Assembly: GCA_018105865.1 (NCBI GenBank)
Contig: CM030834.1
Span: forward strand, 9,279,273-9,343,272
DNA: 64,000 bases
Direction: 5' to 3'
Source of the DNA: Metaphire vulgaris
Taxonomy: Eukaryota; Annelida; Clitellata; Crassiclitellata; Megascolecidae
Part shown: piece after piece, positions 22,351-32,009 of the stretch
Position numbering within the stretch: position 1 is the first letter of the stretch
Layout: each line of letters opens with the position of its first letter
Notes under the pieces: model-generated
Database searches by the model: none
What the model was told of the DNA's origin: nothing
What the model saw: only the letters and a program-made list of their open reading frames with translations
Made by a program: the position numbers and the translations under genes

Positions 22351-23321
22351 CACGTTGAACGCTAGGGACGTCAACTGACGTCCTTATTTTGGTTTCTCAG
22401 GGCGCTAGGGACGTCATATGACGTCCTTGGTTCAATGCCAAATATTTTATCTTATACGGATCTTGGAATCATTCTTCTGCTTCCTCTAGCTACTAGAATG
22501 AGTGACCGATCAAGAAAAGCAAATTTTATAGAAAATGTATGAATATTTGTCCTATAAACACCTGTTGAAAAAACCACAATATACTCATGCTCCGCTGCCT
22601 CAATAAAGAAGCTCAATTCACTCCATGCTAATTACAATAGAAGTCTTGGTTTCACTTGAGATTGGCGCGCGTCTATTGTTGCAGGTGGACTAAATGACCA
22701 ATCGGAAGCGCCACATTCTACTGAAGAACGTCGATTGGCCTTCTAAAAGGCCCACCTTCTAAACCCCACGCCTCCGCTTCAATATAAATACCCCAAATAA
22801 CTTGTGTCACCATAGGCGTAATGCCGTCAGCGTTTTTGGACTAGAATCACTAGATAATTGAGGTCCTTACTAATTTCCTGGAATTTATATCGGCTATAGC
22901 GTCCATTTTGCCACAGTGATGGCCAATTTTATTGCCTTGCATTCTTGACCTGTGACATTGATTGTTTTATCCAATCTCCATTGTTGAGATAACTACTTGT
23001 CCCTGACAAAGTCTACGTAGCGCGGTTATGGAGCACATTACAGACCACCTGCATTTTTTCGTATGAATTGGTGCATACCTGAGTAAAGAGAACATGATAC
23101 TAGTAACAGATGGCTCTAATTTCTAAACACTTGCCTCTGTTTCAAAATATTTTCTTCCCTGTAGGCGTCTAACGTGATCGGGCCTTGGGAATAATCTAAC
23201 GGCTGTCACTCACTTCACGCATGATCGCACGCATTTTGTATAGGAACTGGAAAGCCAAGGAGGTCGTAGACTCGTCCATAGTATCCGCGCCTGACTTATT
23301 TAATAGGCCGCAGTCAACGTG
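22351..23321. mobile_element. piggyBac-like non-autonomous element at TTAA
   Basis: TTAA at 22347-22350 and 23322-23325 flanks inverted CACGTTGA/TCAACGTG ends. Near the left end two near-identical blocks start at 22361 and 22404, each GCTAGGGACGTCA followed by TGACGTCC, so each is a palindrome. No transposase frame. 971 bp. Confidence 0.7.
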
Positions 23322-23644
23322 TTAAAACCCTAGGTTAGGGTTAGGGTTAACACTAACCCTATTATCTCTTTTTCAATGCATTAAATGCATTTAATGCATT
23401 TTGAATGCAGTTCAATCAATGCACAGCTTTTAAACGCTAAAATAACGAGTGTTGTTCTTCTGTCAATGTTCTATGATGAGTCAGAGTCTGACGTCATTAT
23501 TGAAATCAGTAAAAACAATTTTAAAATGGCTGCATTAGTAGTGTCGCGCAGTGCCAGTTTAGTGTGGAATGCCAATTAGCTCCGGACACCTTCAAAATTG
23601 AGGTAGACATCCCCACCCCCAAATCCACAATCCTAGAAATATCC

Positions 23645-23745
23645 CTGAGGCTAACGGAGCGGGTTCAAGCCCTGTTAGTGCCCCTAGTGGCTTTCACACA
23701 TGCAGTAATGCCTTCTAAGCCACTTTAAATCATGCCGAGTTTAAA
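23645..23745 (+). repeat. tRNA-derived SINE, copy 2 (5'-truncated)
   Basis: Matches the body and B-box region of the SINE at 2000-2112 in opposite orientation (GAGCGGGTTCAAGCCC, then CCCCTAGTGGCTTTCACAC). The A-box half is missing. Confidence 0.7.
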
Positions 23746-23799
23746 ATTAGACCTATATTGGCAATTGCAGCAACTGAAAAGAGGTGACTTAAATAAAGA

Positions 23800-24075
23800 G
23801 GCCGTCCATAAATGACGTCACGCGAAATTGTCACTTTTTACCCCCTCCCCGTCTACCTCACGCAACGTCACGCAACGTCGGACCCCTAAAATATGACGTC
23901 ACAACGGGCCGACCCCCATTTTCAAAAATCGCGTAACGTCATTTTATTTTTTATTTCTTATTAAAGTCCTCAAAAAGGTCATTCTTGTATTTTTCCTCTC
24001 GAAAAACCCTGACAAGCAAAAAGAGGTCATAATTGTATCATTTTTCCTCTCCAAAATTTAAAAAGAGGTCATAGG
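23800..24075. mobile_element. MITE fragment with GGCCGTCCATAAATGACGTC end
   Basis: The end resembles the MITE at 6194. The inside has repeated ACGTCACGCAACGTC and GACCCCCATTTTC motifs. No matching opposite end is seen, so it is truncated. Confidence 0.5.
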
Positions 24076-24140
24076 GTTAGGGTTAACCTATCGCTAACCC
24101 TAGGGTTACAGTTAGGGTTAACCCTAACCCTAACCTAAAA
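24069..24140. repeat. Interstitial telomere-like TTAGGG/CCCTAA block
   Basis: Alternating GGGTTAGGGTTAACC and CTAACCCTAACCC motifs. Similar blocks lie at 22309-22350 and 23326-23362, all inside the hAT composite. Confidence 0.85.
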
Positions 24141-24969
24141 AAACCGAACCGAACTGAAACCGTTTCCAAACCGAACCGAAACCGACCGAGACTGCTCGAG
24201 GTGAAACCGTAACAGCACTAGTCTAGCAGTGCTTTTCCGTGTTAGTGGCGATCAGGGTTGGAAAAGGTGATGCTAAAAACAGGTTTCTAAAACTTTTTTT
24301 AGTTTTATAACTTCATTCTAAAAACCTAGGTTATCCATCTATTTACCACAATAAGGGCCACACTATTAGATATCTGCCAAAAGAGAGCACATAATTTGCT
24401 GAGGTTTTACTTTGTGCAGCAACCGGTTTGTCACAGGAGATGACGGGAAATGCTAATTTAAGCGCCTAGGAATAATGACTAGGAGCTACATCGGTGCTGC
24501 TTATGAAAGCGCTATAGAAATTAACGAGATTTTACTTACTTACTTAGTTACTTAATTCGAGAGCCAGCGCTAAAGAAATCGGCGCTATATTGCATTACAC
24601 AATTTGGCTGTTACGCTGGCGAGTGGCGACATCTTTCGAACGCCATAATAAAACATCTAATAAACAACGTCGGCGAGTTCAACGATAAACAAATGCAGCA
24701 GGAAGAGAAGCGTTTATCCGGTTTTAGCGCTATTAACAATCGAATAGTGGGAATGTCGAAGTCTTTCTCCGCGCACAATAACCGCATTTGATTTCACCAT
24801 TCAATTCTACTCTTATGCGGTCCAACTGACGATGAGGTTTGTACTCTTATGCAATACTTCAGCGTTGTCCAACCTTCATGCTCTTGCGGGCTGCACAAAA
24901 ATGTTTAGACCCTTGGCAGGCCAAGCAAGTTGTAGCACTTAATATTGCATAATTATGATATATGTATGC

Positions 24970-26373
24970 AGTGGCGGCCGGTGGCTATAAGAAGTGGGGG
25001 TTGCAATGTTAGTGAGAAAAAGTTAACCCTTAAAATTAGGCTGGGATACTTCGGTTCCAATGTGTCCTATTATGTGGATAGTAATTGTTTTCCGCAGGAT
25101 ATTGCGTCAGCACGATTATAATTATTTCTTATTATTCTAGCTATCTTAAGCTCTGTTAGGTAACAGTCCAAACTATACTGTATAGACCTATTAAAAATCA
25201 TTAATTATTTTTTTAAAAAATTTAAGAATATATAATAATGGACGTCGAAAGTGAAGGACAAAGCCAGTTAAGGCATGCTATGATGCTAGTAACGCGCCAA
25301 CATCTCCCCCCGCAGAGAGTTACCCGGTATTCAGCCAGTGTATCAGGAGCCCCGCTAAGCCTCGGCGAGTGTGTGCAGAGCCAGCTATTTATAGTTCGGC
25401 TCCAGTTGCAACTTAGTTAGTTAGCCCCGCTATTTATATAGCCTCTAGCGGGCTAGAGTCAAGAGTGCTTTACATTAAATTAAAAGAGCCAGTTTTTTAG
25501 CGAATGTTTCCATTGGTCGCGTTGGTGACACTGTCTGGTAACGCGTTCCAGAGAGCCGGGTTTCCTCGAGTAACAGAACGCTCCCCAGTTTGGCTGTTTT
25601 TGAGGAGGAGGCACCATCAGTCGGACCCGACTGGAGGATCTGAGCCGCAAGCGACCTTCTGTGGATGGAGGCTTTGAAGAAGCACCGATAGATAGTCTGG
25701 GCAGAACGGGTCGTAGAGTGCTCTGAACGTGAACCAGCACCTCTTGTAGATTACCCGTTCCGGAATGCGTAGCCAGTGTAGTCTGTCCCGGTTGGGGAGT
25801 GACGTGCTCACACCACCTGGTCTGAAAGATCACCGGGCGAAGCGTTCAAGACCATCTGCAGACGATTGAGCTGATAGTCTGGCGTTCCGAGTAGTATACT
25901 ATTACAATAGTCTATTCTCGTAAGCACCAGTGCCCGCACGAGCTGGGTCCAACAGACGCTATGTGTCTTCTTATCGCTCTAATCCGCCGGAGCTGGTAGA
26001 AGGAATTGCGAGCGACGATGCCGATGTGGTTGCCGATGCAACTGAAGAGCGACACAAGCTACGCCCACTTCTGCAATGCAAAATGCGTCCTGTAATGCTC
26101 CATTACGGCCTATGTAATATATACGGAGCATAGAAATTCTACTTGTGTCGCAGTCCGTCTGCAACCGCAACACAAATAGCTCACAGCACACTGCAGCTGA
26201 AGCGCAGTTAAACACTCAAACCTATTCATTAACCTGATCGGAAATAATTTACTTTCTGCACTAAGCAATATTCCATATGAAATTATTATTGCTATTGACA
26301 AATTGTGCAGCGAAAAATTGGGGGTTGAGCTGGGGGTTGCGCAACCCAGTGACATGGTCACCGGCCGCCACTA
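24970..26373. mobile_element. Candidate DNA transposon with AGTGGCGGCCGGTG ends
   Basis: AGTGGCGGCCGGTG near 24970 faces CACCGGCCGCCACT ending near 26373, with adjoining GGGGGTTGC/GCAACCC also mirrored. No TSD is recognised. It contains an L2-like LINE fragment at 25430-25930. Confidence 0.5.
25430..25930 (-). mobile_element. L2-like LINE 3' fragment
   Basis: Minus-strand frames at 25480-25833 carry RDRLHWLRIPERVIYKRCW and FTFRALYDPFCPDYLSVLLQ, with a frameshift. The 3' end near 25435 has ATTTATATAGC and AGAGTGCTTTAC. Confidence 0.75.
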
Positions 26374-26394
26374 AGCCGGCTGCAATCAGTACTG

Positions 26395-26853
26395 AACGTT
26401 GCCGCCCGGTTGACAGTTGAAGCCAAATGGAATGATCATGTGACTCCATTACTCAGAGACAAGCTCCACTGGCTCCGGATCCCGGAACGCATCAAGTTCA
26501 AACGATGCTGTCTTACGTTTCAAGTCTTGCACGACTCTACCTGTCCCAGCTATTTAACAGCGCTGGTGCACAGGTCTGCGATGACGGAAAGGCGCTTGCA
26601 TCTCTGGTCCAGCAGTCGCATTCTGTTGTCCGTTCCCCCTCCGTCCAAAATGGCGAAACTCGGGGAGAGATCTTTTATGCGGGAGAACCCTGTCCTATGG
26701 AATGCATTGCCAGATAAAGTAACTAAAGAGACTTCTCCCGAACATTTTGCAAATAAACTAAAGACGCACTTATTTACTATCTCCTACAAGTGCCCCCTGT
26801 AAAGTGCTCTTGACTTTGGCCTTTGCTATGCTTATTGCACTATATAAATTGTC

Positions 26854-26903
<50 letters not shown>
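26395..26903 (+). mobile_element. L2-like LINE 3' end with intact C-terminal frame and AAT tail
   Basis: 26410-26802 is open and reads NDHVTPLLRDKLHWLRIPER, then TFQVLHDSTCPSYLTALVH, RSFMRENPVLWNALPDKV and NKLKTHLF to a stop. The 3' UTR ends CACTATATAAATTGTC followed by (AAT)n at 26850-26903. It is the best-preserved copy of this family here. Confidence 0.82.
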
Positions 26904-27755
26904 CTTATATCCAACTTTCATTAAATAATCCAAGTTGAATTATTTTAACTTGTGTGTTTTACAAGCATTACATATGCTTGACAGTACAGCTAATGCAGCT
27001 TCATGATTGCTTTGCCTAAACCTCTGAAAATTGTGACAAGTTAGCTGATTGGTTGGACTATGTCACAGCCAATTATAATAAGATGTAGTTGCGATTACCT
27101 TTTGTGGTGATTACCTTTTGTGGCTTGTTTTGCGATTTCTCTTAAGATTATCTTAGAATCATCTTAAGTCAGGAACTTATGCATGTATAACTTAGGATCA
27201 TCATAACATTTATCTTAAAACTTTTCGATAATTTGGCTCCAGATCTTTTATGGATGAATTTCAAGTTCCATCTTTTGGTATTTATACAGGATGATTTATA
27301 TAGCACTGTAACATAGTTAAAAACCAAAATCACAAGTGTTTTGACAATGCTGACATGTCAATGAAGGTCAGAAGGTGACAGTGTTAAAAATCCACTTGGA
27401 TGATAGAAAGAACTTGCTGCCATGAAGAAATCCGGTGCCGAGTTCTTAAGAAGCGGTCCTTCACAAGGAAACAGCAGCCAACGTTGACATGTCAACGAGG
27501 AACGAAAGATGATGTTAAGGGTCCACGAGTTGGTAGTAGGAGTTCTATGCATGGTAAGATCCGGCGGTGAATTCTGAAGAAGCGGTCTTCTGCAAGAGTA
27601 TAATTCGTCACCGAAATCGGCAAATCCAACAAAGATGGAGGTTCCAGCAAAGTCTGGGATGACCGTCAGCCGCAGTCCCGTTGAATTTCACGTGGCGGCC
27701 ATTTTAATGGCAAACATTGGCGGTCCACTCAGCAGCAACGGCGACCGACTTAGAA

Positions 27756-29255
27756 CAGGGATCGGCAACCTATGGCTCGAGAGCCGCATGCAGCACTTTT
27801 GAGGTCATGTCGTGGCTCTTCCAGTTTCATGTGCAACAAATAATAATTATAATATTTTACTTTCAAAACTCAAAGAAATATTGCAAACAGGATAAAAACC
27901 ATGAAATTTTAACGTTTCACTGCATAATTCACCAGGAGGTGCTTTGTGCCCAAACATTTCTGGCTGAAATAGTTGAGGTCATGAACTTTGTAATTAAAAT
28001 CATTAACAGCATTTTGGCAAAAGCACTCTACCATCGCCAATTTAAGGAATTTCTTGAAGAAATAGAAAGCCAGTATTCTGACCTACTTCTGCACAATAAA
28101 GTGTGATGGCTTTCCAGGGGTAATGTATTGAAATGTTTTGTTTCTTGCTTTAGTGAAATAAAAACATTCTTAAATGAAAAAGGTATTGTCCATCCTGAAT
28201 TGGAAGAAGACAAATGGCTGCAAAAATTCAACTTCATGGTGGATATCACAAAGAAACTAAATGAGCTAAATGTAAAACTGCAAGGAAAAGGAAACCCAGC
28301 CTATGCCTTGCTTGAGGAAGTGATTTGTTTTGAAAAAAAAATTCTTTTTGTCGAAGACATGGAGAGCGGTAAATTACTTCATTTCGACAATCCGCAGCAA
28401 TATCGCGATGAAACCAATGCAACTATTGACACGAATTACTTCAGCATGGCTATAAACAAAATGAAGAAGGGATTCGCTGAAAGATTTGAGCAATTCAAAG
28501 CAAATGCAAGTACTCTGGCATTCATAGTAAATCCTCTCAATACAAATACAAATGAGATCAACATTGAGCCATTTGGAATTGATGCCGGTTCGCTTCAAAT
28601 GCAATTGCTGGATTTGAAAACCAAACACTTGTGGAGTGGCAAGTTCACAGAACTCAAGAGCTTGTTAGAAGAGTTGGAGGTCCAGAAAAGCATGCACGTT
28701 GTGCTGCACAAGTGGACAGCTCTACAAGAAATACCGCGAGTTGAGGCACTCATATTTGACGCATGGAATAGTCTTCCAAAATGCTACAATAAGGTAAAGA
28801 AGTTGGCATTTGGAGTGCTGACGATCTTCGGGTCAACATATTTGTGCGAGCAAGCGTTCTCTTGCATGAATATAATAAAAAGTAAAGTAAAAAGCCAACT
28901 AACAAATAAAAATCTATAGGCGTGCTTGTTATGAGCCTGATTTAACCGAACTTTCAAAAAACATGCAAGGCCAATGCTCACATTGATGTAATTGCAACTA
29001 TTTACTATGACTATTGTAGCGATCCATTAAAATCATTTATGTAAGGCTTAAATTTTTTATAGGAATAAATATTATTTCATATTTAAAGCCATTTATCTTA
29101 AACCATAATTCAAATTTATATACCTAATGACCTAATGATAATCCTAATCAAATACCAAAATATTGAAACAACAATTTTAGTGGCTCTTTAAAAACTGAGA
29201 AATCTTGTAAATTATAACTTTTGGCTCTTCCGTCTCAAAAGGTTGCCGACCCCTG
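27756..29255 (+). mobile_element. hAT transposon, exact 8-bp TSD ACTTAGAA
   Basis: Ends CAGGGATCGGCAACC and GGTTGCCGACCCCTG are inverted. ACTTAGAA is duplicated at 27748-27755 and 29256-29263. The subterminal GGCTCGAGAGCCGCATG and TGGCTCTT motifs are usual for ZBED/GTF2IRD2-type hATs. It carries a decayed transposase (see 27903-28919). 1500 bp. Confidence 0.93.
27903..28919 (+). pseudogene. hAT transposase remnant (GTF2IRD2/ZBED5-like C-terminal part)
   Basis: In one frame it reads LTFHCIIHQEVLCAQTF, then LLLHNKV, a TGA at 28104-28106, then [37 protein letters not shown] and a C-terminal [20 protein letters not shown] (the hAT dimerisation region). Related proteins have Arg where the TGA falls (V-R-W-L-S-R-G), so CGA to TGA by CpG decay is likely. 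The N-terminal zinc finger and first catalytic residues are absent, deleted with the 5' part. It cannot be an active transposase. Confidence 0.88.
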
Positions 29256-29490
29256 ACTTAGAACATTCCAGAACGATGTGGAAAAGAGGACGGCAAGAGA
29301 CTCGTCGAAAAACTGACGAGTAGAACGCAATCCTCGTGATTGGCGTAAAGTCCAAGCGCATGACTTCAGTAAATGCCGAGAATGGTGACGAAAACCGTGG
29401 CAAGTACAAACGTGCTGGCAGCCGCAAAGGCGCAAAAACCAGAAATTTATTGATAACTTTAGAGCATTAGAACTGGCATTATAAAGGTGC

Positions 29491-29909
<419 letters not shown>

Positions 29910-29975
29910 ATGGGTCTTCTTCTGCAATTGCGTTTGCTGCTTTGGAAAAATTTTACTCTTAGAAAGCGACAGCCG
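29910..29975 (+). CDS. ABCA1-like: ABCA coding exon 1 (residues 1-22)
   Basis: ATG then [20 protein letters not shown], the conserved ABCA N-terminus. Donor CCG|GTTAGA. Phase 0. Confidence 0.93.
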
Positions 29976-31869
29976 GTTAGAGCATTACTTTTTACTATGT
30001 TGAAGCATTAATTAAAATTTTATGGTATTTAATTTGAAAATGGTATTGGTCTAATCCAGTTGGATAATTGTGAATGCTTCAATTAGCATTTCATCAGAAC
30101 TTTTGGAATATTTAGTGTATGATCATGAAAGGTCGGATATTAAATTGTTTCTGATTGATTTACATTGTCTTTGTAGGTTCGAATTGTTGTTGAAATTGCA
30201 TGGCCATTGATTCTTTTTATAATTCTTGTTTGGGTGAAGCTGGACAACTCTGACCTTCAAGTCTGGAGACATGAATGTTAGTTATACATAGTGATAACTT
30301 TGGCAGCGTGTTACACCAGTAAACAATTCGCTAAAAATGTTGCTTAGAATGCTTGGTATTCACCAGATGGTTATCCCTGTGTTATATTCATCTCATGTCT
30401 GATAGAAGAAGGTTTTAGTAAGCCAATATCTTTTTACTGGTGACAACTGTTTATTGAGAGAGGTTGAAAGTTGTCTTAACGTGTCCCAATTGGACAAATA
30501 AGCATAAATAGCAATTGCTTTAATGTGTCATTAATAATGGCTGTGCTTGGAAAGTCAATCATGGCTGATCTTTTTTGGTTTTCAATCTTTTTTGGTTTTC
30601 ACTAATTTTGGAGTTGTCATAGCTTTAAAACTTTTGGAAACTTTGTTGGCTTTGCTTTAAAATGTTTTATGGCTTAAACTTTGTTGGCAAAAGCAGTATG
30701 TGCATGCTGTGCATCTTGTCTTCTCTCCAGATTTTAAGTCATGTTCATTATGCATGAGCACCAGGAAGAACCAAGACTAATGCAGCGCCATTGGCTTTGT
30801 TGTGACTAGATTTATCAAGCTATTTTTGTATATTTGTTTGATGTCTCGGTGACTCCCATGAAAAGTATTTGCTCTTAATATTATGATCTGGTAATTAGTC
30901 TAATGCCTCATAGTAAAATGGAGCCAGGCACATATCAGATTTTCTGGATTTTTGCCTGTTTAGCCTTGTCATGCTCTGTTTGCATGATTATAAAAATATG
31001 GTTCTCCCAGATCTTGACTCCCTCCCTCTGGGAATTTCAAGCATCTTTGGCAGGTATTGGAAAATGGAAACAGCTATTCGGCACAGTAAATAAGTTCATC
31101 CATTGTCATTTGCTTGTTGTGCAGGTCATTTCGATGGAAAGGCAATGCCATCAGCAGGATTTTTTCCATTTTTCCAGACCCTATTGTGTACTGCCAACAA
31201 CACCTGTCATAAAACACAAAGGTCTGACAAACCTCCTGGAAGCCTAAGTTGGATCAACTCTTCTGCGTAAGTGCTCAGAAAATCCAATCAGTTATCAGGA
31301 TTGCTTTATTAATATCTATTAAGAAATATCTTGTGGTCTTGTGCTTTCTTGGTGTCTGATTGTGGCTGACTGTTTTATGGAGACTGTTTAACCCCTTTAC
31401 CATCCATTAAAATATTAGATGCCATCACCGTGCCATTCATTTATTTCTGGAAAAAATGTTCTTCAAAACCGAATGGTGTAATTTTTTTAATTTGCCAAAT
31501 ATCGGGCTATATAAAAGCTAAGAAGATGAGGTATACACCATTGTTTAGATTTTTAATGCTATTTCTAACCATCCATCCCCCCAAAAAATTAGGGATAGGA
31601 TCCACTCTATGGCCTAAAATAGCATCCCTCCCAACAAATTTTGTTCAAAGCTCACCAGCTAAAATGTTTGAGTGATAACCCTACTTGGATGAGCAGCAAA
31701 GTTGTAGGAGAATGTCAGTGGAACAAAATAAATCAAAAAGTTTGAATATCGGACAACATTTGGTAGTGATATATTACTTCTAACTCGAACACCCCTTTGT
31801 CTGAACATAAGTCTTAACAATGAATTTATAGAAATTTTCTAGTTTGCAAATTTGCTTAACCTCAAGCTG

Positions 31870-31957
<88 letters not shown>

Positions 31958-31960
31958 TAC

Positions 31961-32009
<49 letters not shown>

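Larger units (their letters stand above)
22196..24220. mobile_element. Large hAT composite, exact 8-bp TSD GTCTAGCA
   Basis: TAGTGCTGTTACGGTT opens the element and AACCGTAACAGCACTA closes it. GTCTAGCA is duplicated at 22188-22195 and 24221-24228. Both subterminal regions carry CCGAACCGAA-type repeats and TTAGGG/CCCTAA telomere-like repeats. Inside are a piggyBac-like element (22351-23321), a SINE (23645-23745) and a MITE end (about 23800). No hAT transposase. Confidence 0.85.
27288..29490 (+). repeat. Interspersed repeat R-A, copy 2, split by a hAT insertion
   Basis: 27288-27755 and 29264-29320 align with the reverse complement of 8690-8180. The hAT element at 27756-29255 separates them. Beyond 29320 the two copies diverge. 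The right side ends TTTAGAGCATTAGAACTGGC and an (ATT)n tract. Confidence 0.65.
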
